A program made the position numbers and the translations under genes. This document shows, in pieces, positions 26,052 through 34,552 of a stretch of 64,000 nucleotides of DNA. Origin of the DNA: JAFLCM01 sp964510955 (GTDB taxonomy: Bacteria; Planctomycetota; Phycisphaerae; Phycisphaerales; UBA1924); contig CAZEDW010000005.1 in NCBI GenBank assembly GCA_964510955.1, forward strand, positions 62,001 through 126,000. Direction: 5' to 3'. Under the pieces are notes generated by a model, which was not told the DNA's origin, did no database searches, and worked only from the letters and a program-made list of their open reading frames with translations. Numbering within the stretch: the stretch's first letter is position 1; each line of letters begins with the position of its first letter.

Positions 26052-26849
26052 TCACCCTTTCCTCACCGTCCGCTGCTCAATCCTCTTCTGCGGCACCGTC
26101 TTCACCACCGCGTCGACATAGCTCCCCGGCGTATGCACCGTATCCGCCTCGAGCCCACCGGTTGGCACGATCTCCTCAACCTCCACCAGCACCAGCGCCG
26201 CTGCGGTGGCCATCATCGGGTTGAAGTTCCGGGCCGTCATGCGGTACATCAGGTTGCCGAACTCGTCGGCCTTCCATGCCTTCACAAGCGACAGGTCGGC
26301 GTACAGGCCCGTCTCCAGCACGTACGGGCGCGCCGACCCGCTCTGCGGCGCACTGCCAGGTCTACCCGCGTAGCCGCGCCCGGGGATGGTCGCGCCGCAG
26401 CGACCGTCAGCGGGTCGAAAGAACTCTCGCGTGTCTTTGCCGTCGGCGATCACGGTGCCGGCGCCGGTGGCGGTGTAGAACGCCGGGATGCCCGCGCCGC
26501 CCGCCCTGATCCGCTCGGCGAGCGTGCCCTGCGGGTTGAACTCCACCTCCAGCTCCTTGGACAGGAACTGCCGCTCGAACTCGGCATTCTCGCCCACATA
26601 GCTGGAGATCATCTTCCTGATCTGGCGCGTCTGCAGCAGCAGGCCCAGGCCGAAGTCGTCCACGCCGGCGTTGTTGCTGATGCACGTCAGCCCCTTCACG
26701 CCCGAGTCCCTCAGCGCGACGATCAGGTGCTCGGGGATGCCGCACAGGCCGAACCCCCCCACCATCACCGTGATGTTGTCGCGCAGGATGCCCTTCTGGC
26801 GGGCCAGCTCGATGGCGGCGGTAGCCGAGGAAACGACTTTGGTCTGCAT
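26052..26849 (-). CDS. 3-oxoacid CoA-transferase subunit A with insert
   Basis: Encodes 265 residues; usual subunit A proteins have about 230-240. SCOT enzymes move CoA from succinyl-CoA to acetoacetate or similar acids. Family motifs: MVGGFGLCGIPE, CISNNAGVDDFGLGLLL, SYVGENAEFERQFL, PQGTLAERIRAGGAGIPAFYT, KAWKADEFGNLMYR and RNFNPMMATAA. Between TREFF and RPYVLETG, residues 145-172 are an extra stretch rich in Gly, Arg and Pro that normal members lack. It is encoded by an 84-bp palindromic element (see repeat). The catalytic Glu lies in subunit B, which is not encoded nearby, so a partner must come from elsewhere or the enzyme is inactive. Confidence 0.85.
   Translation of the reverse strand: MQTKVVSSATAAIELARQKGILRDNITVMVGGFGLCGIPEHLIVALRDSGVKGLTCISNNAGVDDFGLGLLLQTRQIRKMISSYVGENAEFERQFLSKELEVEFNPQGTLAERIRAGGAGIPAFYTATGAGTVIADGKDTREFFRPADGRCGATIPGRGYAGRPGSAPQSGSARPYVLETGLYADLSLVKAWKADEFGNLMYRMTARNFNPMMATAAALVLVEVEEIVPTGGLEADTVHTPGSYVDAVVKTVPQKRIEQRTVRKG
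26334..26417. repeat. In-frame palindromic element inside CoA-transferase gene
   Basis: Exactly 84 bp (28 codons). The outer 9-bp inverted repeat is CGACCCGCT (26334-26342) and AGCGGGTCG (26409-26417). Directly inside it is a second one, CTGCGGCGC (26343-26351) and GCGCCGCAG (26392-26400), with 8 unpaired bases on the right side. Removing it restores the normal protein family spacing TREFF-RPYVLE approximately. It therefore looks like a small inserted palindrome that kept the frame open. Confidence 0.7.
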
Positions 26850-26994
26850 GGCAGCAGGATACCCGCCCCCGGTTGGGCTGGACACGCCGCCCGCCGCGGC
26901 AGAATCGGACGCCGAGCACCGCATGGAAGGGGTCTTGGAGCGGGCACGCCGGCGGGGTACCATGCGTCACGGTCCGACACCACCGGAGGCCGCC

Positions 26995-28068
26995 ATGGTG
27001 CGAGCTATCACCGCGTTCCGTCGCTTCGCCGTTCTCTTCGCCGCCGTCGCCCTGTCGCACGGCGCCCTCGCCAAGCCGCCGCTGTTTTCTGACCTGACGT
27101 TTAAGCAGGCGGCGGAGAAGTCGCGCGACGAGAGGAAGATCCTCATCGTCGACGCCATGGCCTCCTGGTGCGGGCCGTGCAAGGCCATGGACCGCTATTC
27201 GTGGACCAACGCCTCGGTGGTGCGGTGGGTTCGGGAGAACGCGTTGGCGGTGCAGTTCGATGTGGACCGCGACGCGGAGCTGTCGCGCCGCTTCAACATC
27301 TCGGCCATGCCCACCATCATCGTGTTGATGGGCGACCGCGAGATCGAGCGTCAGGTGGGCGGCCTGGAGCCCGAAGCGCTCCTGGACTGGCTGCGGTCGG
27401 TCAACGCCAAGAAGGGGCCGGGCCTCCCGTCGAAACGCCCGTCGGAATCGCCCGACCCGGCGGGCGGCACCACTGACAAGAAGCCCATCGACCCGCTCAA
27501 CCCGATCTCGCCCTCCGACGCCAAGATCAAGGAAGCCCGCGAACTGGCCAATGCCGGCAGCGCCGAGGAGGCCGCCAAGTGTTACGCCGCGGCGTGGACC
27601 CTGCTCACGCAGAAATCTATCCCGGACGCCGGCGCGCTGGGAGCGCTTTCGGACGAGATGGGCAAGCTCGCCAGGTCCTCGGCGCCGGCGAAGCAGGCCT
27701 TCGCGGCGCTCCGCGATGCCGCCGGCCCGTCGCCCAAGGAGCCGCTGGCGATCATGCCCGGCCCCTTGGCGAGCTGGGCGGCGCTCAATGACGTGCTGGG
27801 CGAATCGAAGCGCACGCTCGAGTGGTTCGACAAGGTCAAGGCCGATCCCAACGCTGGGTGGCTGGTGGCGCGGGTGGACCGCAACCTCGGCCCGGCGCTG
27901 GTGCAGGCCAAACGCTGGGATGACGTAAAACTCGTGGTCAAGGCCGCGCTGAAGCAGAACCAGGCGCGGCCCGAGCACGCGGACTGGCTCGGCGCCGCGG
28001 CCAAGGCGGGCAAGGGAGACGCCGCGCTGCTGGCCGAGGTGCAGGCCCGCGCGACGCCGTCGCGATAG
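26995..28068 (+). CDS. Exported thioredoxin-fold protein
   Basis: Encodes 357 residues. The ATG at 26995 has CGGAGG 5 nt upstream and begins a signal peptide ending near GALA-KPP. The thioredoxin domain (about 30-135) has the active site WCGPC (58-62) and cis-Pro in ISAMPTIIVLMG. A Pro/Ser-rich linker leads to a C-terminal helical region of about 200 residues resembling TPR-like repeats (AKIKEARELANAGSAEEAAKCYAAAW and similar). It probably acts on disulfides or as a thiol oxidoreductase in the periplasm, with helical repeats for protein binding. The next gene is a shorter thioredoxin, 29 bp away. Confidence 0.83.
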   Translation: MVRAITAFRRFAVLFAAVALSHGALAKPPLFSDLTFKQAAEKSRDERKILIVDAMASWCGPCKAMDRYSWTNASVVRWVRENALAVQFDVDRDAELSRRFNISAMPTIIVLMGDREIERQVGGLEPEALLDWLRSVNAKKGPGLPSKRPSESPDPAGGTTDKKPIDPLNPISPSDAKIKEARELANAGSAEEAAKCYAAAWTLLTQKSIPDAGALGALSDEMGKLARSSAPAKQAFAALRDAAGPSPKEPLAIMPGPLASWAALNDVLGESKRTLEWFDKVKADPNAGWLVARVDRNLGPALVQAKRWDDVKLVVKAALKQNQARPEHADWLGAAAKAGKGDAALLAEVQARATPSR

Positions 28069-28097
28069 CGTCCAATCCGGCGACGCCGGCAACGCCC

Positions 28098-28577
28098 ATG
28101 AACCGAAAGACCCTGCTGGCGATCATCTGCGTCCCGCTGCTCGCCGGCGTGCTGGCGTTGTGGAAGGCGCCGCGCGGCGCCGGGCGCCCCGCCGCGTTCC
28201 CGCAGGTCTCATGGGCGGACGCGACCGCCCTCGCAGCGGAGCAGGGCAAGCTGCTCGTCATCGACGCCACGGCCTCGTGGTGCGGCCCGTGCAGGCTGAT
28301 GGACACGGACGTCTGGCCGCACGCAGACGTGGCCGGCTGGCTTCGCGACAACGCCGTCACGTTCAGGCTGGACGTGGACGAAGAGCAGGCCTTGGCCGAG
28401 CAGCTCAAGATTGAGGCGATGCCGACGGTGATCATCCGCGCGGGCGACCGAGAGCTGGGGCGGCGCGTCGGCTATCAGAACGCGGTGGACCTGCTCGAAT
28501 GGTTCAAGCGGAGCAAGGGGGAGCTGGTCCCCGGCCCGGGCGCTGCCCCGCCGCCGCCGTCTCCGCGGGGCCGCTGA
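28098..28577 (+). CDS. Membrane-anchored thioredoxin
   Basis: Encodes 159 residues. N-terminal membrane anchor or signal (TLLAIICVPLLAGVLALW), then a thioredoxin domain with WCGPC at 61-65, the cis-Pro loop IEAMPTVIIRAG and GYQNAVDLLEWF. The C-terminus is Pro-rich. Like its upstream neighbour it probably faces the periplasm and handles protein thiols; the tandem arrangement suggests an ancestral duplication or a relay pair. The gene is 31 bp upstream of gcvT and may be co-transcribed with it. Confidence 0.85.
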   Translation: MNRKTLLAIICVPLLAGVLALWKAPRGAGRPAAFPQVSWADATALAAEQGKLLVIDATASWCGPCRLMDTDVWPHADVAGWLRDNAVTFRLDVDEEQALAEQLKIEAMPTVIIRAGDRELGRRVGYQNAVDLLEWFKRSKGELVPGPGAAPPPPSPRGR

Positions 28578-28608
28578 CGCGTACACTCTCCTCCCCAAGG
28601 AGACAGAC

Positions 28609-29745
28609 GTGCTCAAGACCCCCCTTCACGCGTTCCACCTCAAGTACGGCGGCAAGATGGTCGACTTCGCCGGCTGGGAGATGCCCCTGCTTTACCAGCC
28701 CGCCGGCGCCGATCCGGCCACAACCGGCATCATCGCCGAGCACAAGCGGGTGCGGAGCGCCGGGGGCCTGTTCGACGTGTCGCACATGGGGCGGGTGAGC
28801 GTCACGGGGCGGCACGCGCGGCGGTTCCTGGAGCGCTTGTGCACACGCCGGATCAGCGATTTGCAGGCCGGGCAGTGCCGCTACAGCCTGGTGTGCAACG
28901 CCGACGGCGGGGTGAAGGACGACGTGATCGTCTACCGCAAGGACGACGCGGACTTCCTTGTCGTGGTCAACGCCTCCAACCGCGAGAAGCTGCTGGCGCA
29001 CTTCGAGGCGATCAAGGGCGACCTCGTCGTCAAGATCGACGACCTGACCATGAAGACAGCCATGGTCGCCATGCAGGGCCCGAAGGTGATGGAGATCATC
29101 GGCAAGTACAGCCGCGAGATCCCCACCCTCAAGAAGTACCGATTCGCCGAGAAGAACTACCTCATCATGAAGCTGATCGTCAGCCGCACCGGCTACACCG
29201 GCGAGGACGGCGTCGAGGTGATCCTGCCGGCGAGCATGGTCGAGATGGCCATGAAGATGCTGGTGCGCGACGAAGCGCACGTGACCGACCCCGTCGGTCT
29301 CGGCGCCCGCGACACGCTCCGGATGGAAGCCGGCATGCCGCTCTATGGGCATGAGCTGGGCGAAGAGATCAACGCGCTGGCCAGCGGCCTGGACTTCGCC
29401 ATCGCCATCGACAAGGACAAAGACGAACGCGGCGAGGCCTACGTCGGCATGGTCGCCCTCAAACGCGTGCGCGATTCGGGCGGTCCCAAGACCAGGCTGG
29501 TTGGCATGTGGGTCGAGGGCAAGCGCTCGGCCCGCGCCGGCATGGTTATCAAGGAGGGCGCCCGGCAGGTGGGCACCGTCACCAGCGCGTGCATCGGGCC
29601 GACAGTCGGGCGTGGGATCGCGATGGGGTATGTGGAATCTGGGCTCGCGCAGCCCGGGCAGAAGCTGAGCATTGATTCCGGTAAGGACGCGGTGTTCGAC
29701 GCCGAGGTGACGACATTGCCGTTCCACAAAGCACCGAAGGCCTGA
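28609..29745 (+). CDS. gcvT: Glycine cleavage system T protein
   Basis: Encodes 378 residues from a GTG at 28609 with AAGGAG 6 nt upstream. GcvT is the aminomethyltransferase that moves the methylene group from the H-protein to tetrahydrofolate and releases ammonia. Typical motifs: TPLHAFHLKYGGKMVDFAGWEMP, LFDVSHMG, RYSLVCNADGGVKDDVIVYR, VVNASNREK, MVAMQGPK, SRTGYTGEDGVEV, GARDTLRMEAGMPLYGHEL. gcvH and gcvP are not adjacent. The space upstream (31 bp) is too short for a glycine riboswitch. Confidence 0.95.
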   Translation: MLKTPLHAFHLKYGGKMVDFAGWEMPLLYQPAGADPATTGIIAEHKRVRSAGGLFDVSHMGRVSVTGRHARRFLERLCTRRISDLQAGQCRYSLVCNADGGVKDDVIVYRKDDADFLVVVNASNREKLLAHFEAIKGDLVVKIDDLTMKTAMVAMQGPKVMEIIGKYSREIPTLKKYRFAEKNYLIMKLIVSRTGYTGEDGVEVILPASMVEMAMKMLVRDEAHVTDPVGLGARDTLRMEAGMPLYGHELGEEINALASGLDFAIAIDKDKDERGEAYVGMVALKRVRDSGGPKTRLVGMWVEGKRSARAGMVIKEGARQVGTVTSACIGPTVGRGIAMGYVESGLAQPGQKLSIDSGKDAVFDAEVTTLPFHKAPKA

Positions 29746-29773
29746 CGCTGCTTGCTCGGGTGGCTCGACCGAA

Positions 29774-31999
29774 TCAGTGCTTCGGGAGCCCTGAGAACTC
29801 AACCCGGCAGATCTTGCTGTCCAGGGATATCAGCACCGTTCCCCGGACCGCCGGCAGCGGCTCGATCCACCCGATGTGGCCCTTGGGAAGCTGTGTGAAC
29901 GAGAGCGTTCGGCCCGCCCGATCCAGAGCGGCGATGAAGCTCGTGTCGCCGATTCCAGTGGCTGAGAACTTGTCGGCCCCCGTCGGTTCCATGCGCGAAA
30001 TCGAGCCACCGATGACCAGCTCGTCCGCGCCGTCGCCGTCAAGGTCCGTCGCGGTGATGGAGTAGTAGAGCGAATCGAACTGATTGCCTTCGACGGCCTC
30101 GAGCACGCGGGGCTTCTCATAGGTCCACATCCGCTTGCCGTTGTGCGCGAACAGCGCCAGCACGGGCGAGCTCCGCGCCGCGTTCGCCGCGGACTCGTCC
30201 AGGTCCCTGTAGGCGACCGCCCACAGGGCGCCGTCGGGGCTTCTCACAGGCACAGCATTGTCGATCTGCGGCCTGGAGACCCCCGGGTACTCGATACCGA
30301 CTGACCGGACCTGCCCGTCGGCCGAGATGATCGCGATGTCGCCGTCACGCCCGATGAGCGGCAGCTCAGGATGCCCGTCGGCGTCCAGGTCCACCCATCT
30401 CCGGGCGAAGCTCCACCCCCAGCCGACGTCGCCAACAGGCTCACTCACGGCAGCGAGGCTTGGGCCCGTGGATTGGAGGGAGAGGGTTTGCCGCTCCGGA
30501 GTCGTGGGGACCGCGCTGGCGGGCATCTTCTCTTTCCAGTAATCCGCCCACGCCTTGGCGGCCGCACGCCGCTTCGTGACCTGCTCCGCGCTGAAGGCCA
30601 GCTCACCACTGACGAGCTTGCCGGTGCGCCGCTCCAGGTCTTCGTCGGCATCACCGTACGCCCCCCCGAGCTTGGCATCGCGGACGATGCCCCCGGCATC
30701 GACGAATACTGCGAACGGGGAGCTCTTCACGGGCACAAGAGCAGCCATCTTGTCGCCCTTGTCCAGCACGACCGTACCCTTGAAGGCACCGGACGTGAGC
30801 TCGCTCAGCTCGCGCCCGCTGTAGTTCTCCGGGTCGCGGACGACGAGCACGATCGACAACCGGTCGGACGGGTACTGCGTGAGCAGGTGCTGATACTGAC
30901 CGGGGTAGTCGGCGGCGTGGGTGCCCGGCATGCAGTACAGCAGCAGTAGCGGGCGATTTCTCGTGGACGCGCTCGACACGACGGCGCCGTCTGTAGCCGT
31001 CACTGAGAACGGGCCCAGCGGCTGGTTCAGCATGTCCATGAGTTCCGGTGGCTCGTTGCTCACCGGCTCGGTCGGTTGCCCGGCGCCGCACGGCGGCCAC
31101 GCAAAGAAAGTGACCGGTCTGTCTCCCGGGTCAGCCCGGAATACCAGCGCGTTGGTGACCGAAGCGCTGTTGAAGCTCACGGTGTCCAGCGTTGTGCGAA
31201 CGGTCGTCCGGTAGTTCGCCTGCGTCTGCCAACCCCGCTTGCGGCGTTCCTCGTACGAGGTCTGGGCTCGGTACCACGGCGATTCGTCCCTTTCCAAGGC
31301 GCGGAGCAGTCCGGACTCATCATCGAACCACCAGCGCCCAATCATTCTGATCCCCTCGGTGGTCTGCTCCACGTACTGCGCCCACACGACCCAATGACCC
31401 GAGTGCCCGTCCCGGGCCTCGGGGATCACTCCGACGAGTTCGTCGACCTGCAGCGCGGCCAGCACGTCTTCAAGCGGCTTGTCGGTTGACAGCATGTACC
31501 GGAGGCTCTGCGGCAACCGCGCGATCCTGTCACCGAGTTCGACCGCCTTGTCGGCTGCTGTTTGCGCATCGGCGGGGGCCGAGCGGAACGCCTTCAACGA
31601 CTCCATCCGGACCGTTACGTTCGCGCCGTCAAAGACCACCCGGCACCCGCGGGTCTCGAAGGCGTACCTCAGCGGGTCGCGCTGGAACGCGGCGTAGACG
31701 TCTTCCTTCATGTCCCAGGGTTCGACCCGTGAGCCGATGAACGTCTGCACGCGCGACGTCTTGCCTTTGTGCTCGTACCTCGGAAGCCGTGAGTACGCCT
31801 CCCGGGATCGGTTCAGCACATCCACCGCTTCCTTGGCCGCCTCGGTGGTGCTCGTCATCCAGATCCAATCGGGGTCCCGGTATGGCTCGGCGCCGGCGGC
31901 ACCGCGAACCGGAGCGAGCATGAGACCCGTCGCCAACCCGAGGATCGCCAAGCTCGGAACGGTCGAACACGCAACACCGCTGGGACGGATGCGCCTCAT
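29774..31999 (-). CDS. Exported redoxin/FG-GAP multidomain protein
   Basis: Encodes 741 residues. The ATG at 31999 has GGAGG 9 nt upstream, with a signal peptide to about residue 38 (ending near GAAG-AEP). Residues about 45-300 resemble the DUF2092/LolA-type beta-domain found in planctomycete proteins (SRLPRYEHKGKTSR, LRYAFETRGCRVVFDG, GIRMIGRWWFDDESG). Residues about 320-460 read as a redoxin fold (PLGPFSVTATDGAVV, RPLLLLYCMPGTH, SPFAVFVDAGG) but with only one Cys where TlpA/peroxiredoxins have an active pair. The C-terminal third has two FG-GAP/VCBS-like repeats (DLDADGHPELPLIG, DLDGDGADELVIGG), suggesting a beta-propeller. Overall function unknown. Confidence 0.7.
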   Translation of the reverse strand: MRRIRPSGVACSTVPSLAILGLATGLMLAPVRGAAGAEPYRDPDWIWMTSTTEAAKEAVDVLNRSREAYSRLPRYEHKGKTSRVQTFIGSRVEPWDMKEDVYAAFQRDPLRYAFETRGCRVVFDGANVTVRMESLKAFRSAPADAQTAADKAVELGDRIARLPQSLRYMLSTDKPLEDVLAALQVDELVGVIPEARDGHSGHWVVWAQYVEQTTEGIRMIGRWWFDDESGLLRALERDESPWYRAQTSYEERRKRGWQTQANYRTTVRTTLDTVSFNSASVTNALVFRADPGDRPVTFFAWPPCGAGQPTEPVSNEPPELMDMLNQPLGPFSVTATDGAVVSSASTRNRPLLLLYCMPGTHAADYPGQYQHLLTQYPSDRLSIVLVVRDPENYSGRELSELTSGAFKGTVVLDKGDKMAALVPVKSSPFAVFVDAGGIVRDAKLGGAYGDADEDLERRTGKLVSGELAFSAEQVTKRRAAAKAWADYWKEKMPASAVPTTPERQTLSLQSTGPSLAAVSEPVGDVGWGWSFARRWVDLDADGHPELPLIGRDGDIAIISADGQVRSVGIEYPGVSRPQIDNAVPVRSPDGALWAVAYRDLDESAANAARSSPVLALFAHNGKRMWTYEKPRVLEAVEGNQFDSLYYSITATDLDGDGADELVIGGSISRMEPTGADKFSATGIGDTSFIAALDRAGRTLSFTQLPKGHIGWIEPLPAVRGTVLISLDSKICRVEFSGLPKH

Positions 32000-32127
32000 T
32001 ATCGAGTCCTCCAAAGGGAAACTCTTTGCTGAATATGCTATGGGGGCGGTCGGGTTCGCGCCCTTTGGCGGGATTCAGTGAGTTTCCGCGCTACCGCCAA
32101 TGGTCAATAGCCACAGATGGAGGTCGA

Positions 32128-32658
32128 ATGTCCCGCCAACAGATGATCGCCGCCGCAATCTTGGAATCACGCGCCCTGGCTGCGCGGTACTTCGCCGGGT
32201 TCGACGACTCCAACCGCACGCGCCAGGCCCAGAACCTGCCCAACCACTTCGCCTGGACGCTCGGGCATCTCGCCTACATCCTGAACCGCTGCGCCGAGAA
32301 GCTCGACGCCAAACCGCTCCCGACGCTCGAGTTCATCGAGGGCGGCCACCCCTCCGGCGGCGGCGACAGCGCCCGGTTCGCCAGCAAGAGCGTGACGATG
32401 GGCTCGGTTCCCGTGGATGATCCGACCCAGTACCCGGCCGCCACCCGCTGCGTCGAGATCTTCACCGCCGCCTGCGAACGCTGCTCGGCGGCATTCCGCA
32501 ACGCCACCGACGCCCAACTCGAGCAGGACACGCCCTGGGGCGCCACGACCCTGAAGCTTTGGCAGATGGGGCCCCGCATGGTGTTCCACAACGGGACGCA
32601 CGCTGGGGAGTTGGCCGATCTGCGGCGTGCGCTGGGGTTAAAGAGCATTTTCGCGTGA
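32128..32658 (+). CDS. DinB family protein (first copy)
   Basis: Encodes 176 residues. The ATG at 32128 has GGAGG 4 nt upstream. DinB four-helix metal-binding fold: His in NHFAWTLGHLAYILNR and the C-terminal FHNGTHAGELADLRRALGL supply the usual metal ligands. Members include thiol-dependent S-transferases, but most are uncharacterised. The following ankyrin gene has a possible GTG start overlapping this stop (GTGA), so the two may be translationally coupled. Confidence 0.82.
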   Translation: MSRQQMIAAAILESRALAARYFAGFDDSNRTRQAQNLPNHFAWTLGHLAYILNRCAEKLDAKPLPTLEFIEGGHPSGGGDSARFASKSVTMGSVPVDDPTQYPAATRCVEIFTAACERCSAAFRNATDAQLEQDTPWGATTLKLWQMGPRMVFHNGTHAGELADLRRALGLKSIFA

Positions 32659-32684
32659 ACGACACATCTCCCGCGGCATCAATC

Positions 32685-34523
32685 ATGGTACATGGTCGAT
32701 TCTCATCCGCGCTCCTGTTGGTGGTCCTTCCCTTGATGTTCAACGGCTGCCGCGACAAGTCGCCGCATGCGTCGCAAGCCAGCGATTACACCGGCCGCGT
32801 CGTAATGGCGATTTCGCCCCGCCCGCTCCGTCCACCTCGTGCTGACTCAAGCGCAGCATGCCCCGGCGAGTTCGTTCCTGCACCCTTCCAACCCAATGCA
32901 GAGTTTCCCCCTCCCAAAAAGGGAGAGCCAGAACTATTTGCCGCGGCGCGAACCGGTGACCACGCAACCTTGAGCCGCCTCATCCGAATCACACGCAATG
33001 TCGATGAGCCGTTCGACATCGGTCTCGACCCTGGCGCGAGGCCTCGGCTGGCTACCGCCCTCATGGTTGCGCTTGGTTCTGGCGACGGCGCGAACCTGGA
33101 GACCGTCCGGCTATTGCTTGACGCGGGGGCGAACGCGCGTGCCAGCTTGAACTGTGGCACACCGTTCACCTTCGCCGCACGAGGGCTGGGGTGGGGATAC
33201 AAACCCGGTGGCGACGCGGCGCGGCTTCGACTCATCATCGAACGAGGAGCGACGCCGCCCTCAGACCCCGACACGACAACAGATATCCTGTGTGAGGTGG
33301 CGGCGGTCGGCGACGCCGAGCGCCTTCGCGTACTGCTCGATCTCGGGATGTCGGCCAATCCCCACTGGGACCCGGTGGCGGCACAACAAGAGCACGACAA
33401 GATGCTCCAGTCAATGCGCCGCGATTCCCAGAAGTTCCAGGAAGAGATGCGAAAAGCGCTCAAACCGCTTCTGGAGAATGCCGCGGTTGACCCGGCGACG
33501 CCTTCCGACGATCCGCTCAGTTCGCTGGATCGGGCCGTTCGCGGGCCGCAATCGTGGGACATACCGCTGTTCCGAGCCGCCTCCTGCGGCTCCGCGGAGT
33601 GTGTACACCTGCTGCTTGAGCGAGGCGCCAATCCAAACCAACCAGACGATGATGGAAGAACGGCGCTGTTCTATGCCTGCACACCGCAAATCGTCCGCGT
33701 GCTGCTCGATGGCGGCGCTGATCCACGCCGCCTTGACAGCAAGGGGCTCGACGCGGTAGTCGGCGTGTTCGAAACGCGCGGCGCCGACGGCACGCCGGTG
33801 CGGCCCATGGGTTGTGCCATTGAAGCGGCAAAGCTGATCGCGGCTTCGATCCCGAGTTATGACGCGGTGGCTTTTCAGAGCTGGCCAAACTCAAAGCTGG
33901 CATACGCGGCAAGCCACAGGCTCGACGGAGCGGTCGAGACGCTGCTCGCATTGGGGGCTCCGGTGACTCCACCGTCGGGAAAACCGCCAGCCCTGCACAC
34001 AGTGTGCTGGCTGGGCGACTCCGGCGATCCCGCGGAGAATCAAGCGACTGTCCGCATTGTCGAGCTCCTGCTGCACGCGAACGCACCTATCGATCTGATC
34101 GATGAGAACGGCTTTGCACCGCTTCACCATGCGGTATCTGGAGACTGGGGCAATCCCGACGTAACCAGGACCCTGCTTGAACTCGGCGCGAACCCGAACT
34201 CGCGCGACCGCAATGGGAACACCCCTCTTATGCTCTCCGCCCAGCGCGGCGAGCTCCGTTGCGTGGAAGCGCTGATCGAACACGGGGCTGACCCCGGGCT
34301 CAAGAATGATGCTGGGCAAGATGCTCTGAGCATGGCCATCGAGAATCTCGAAATGGTAAGAGAGCTGGCGTCGGATTCCGCAACGGCAAGAGCCATGGAC
34401 GAAGTGCTCAAAGCCTCGGTTCCCCAAGAGAGTTTAGAAGCGCGATTCAGTCGTCAGGCGCTGGAGGCCGCAAAGTCGGTCGCAACCATTAAGGCGGCAC
34501 TCAAGCGCTCCGAGCCAAACTAG
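32685..34523 (+). CDS. Ankyrin-repeat lipoprotein
   Basis: Encodes 612 residues from the ATG at 32685; a GTG at 32655, overlapping the upstream stop, is an alternative start. The first 22 residues form a lipoprotein signal ending in the lipobox-like LMFNGC. A disordered, Pro-rich linker follows (to about residue 80), then about a dozen ankyrin repeats, clear ones being TVRLLLDAGANARASLN, ECVHLLLERGANPNQPDDDGRTAL, RTLLELGANPNSRDRNGNTPLM and RCVEALIEHGADPGLKNDAG. Ankyrins bind proteins; the partner is unknown. Codon use is less GC-biased than in neighbouring genes, hinting at later acquisition. It is flanked by two DinB genes. Confidence 0.85.
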   Translation: MVHGRFSSALLLVVLPLMFNGCRDKSPHASQASDYTGRVVMAISPRPLRPPRADSSAACPGEFVPAPFQPNAEFPPPKKGEPELFAAARTGDHATLSRLIRITRNVDEPFDIGLDPGARPRLATALMVALGSGDGANLETVRLLLDAGANARASLNCGTPFTFAARGLGWGYKPGGDAARLRLIIERGATPPSDPDTTTDILCEVAAVGDAERLRVLLDLGMSANPHWDPVAAQQEHDKMLQSMRRDSQKFQEEMRKALKPLLENAAVDPATPSDDPLSSLDRAVRGPQSWDIPLFRAASCGSAECVHLLLERGANPNQPDDDGRTALFYACTPQIVRVLLDGGADPRRLDSKGLDAVVGVFETRGADGTPVRPMGCAIEAAKLIAASIPSYDAVAFQSWPNSKLAYAASHRLDGAVETLLALGAPVTPPSGKPPALHTVCWLGDSGDPAENQATVRIVELLLHANAPIDLIDENGFAPLHHAVSGDWGNPDVTRTLLELGANPNSRDRNGNTPLMLSAQRGELRCVEALIEHGADPGLKNDAGQDALSMAIENLEMVRELASDSATARAMDEVLKASVPQESLEARFSRQALEAAKSVATIKAALKRSEPN

Positions 34524-34552
34524 GACCAACCAATCGTTGGGCGAAAGAGGGC

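Noticed and set aside
28578..28608. Possible glycine riboswitch before gcvT
   Set aside because: Only 31 bp separate gcvT from the thioredoxin gene, far too short for a glycine aptamer.
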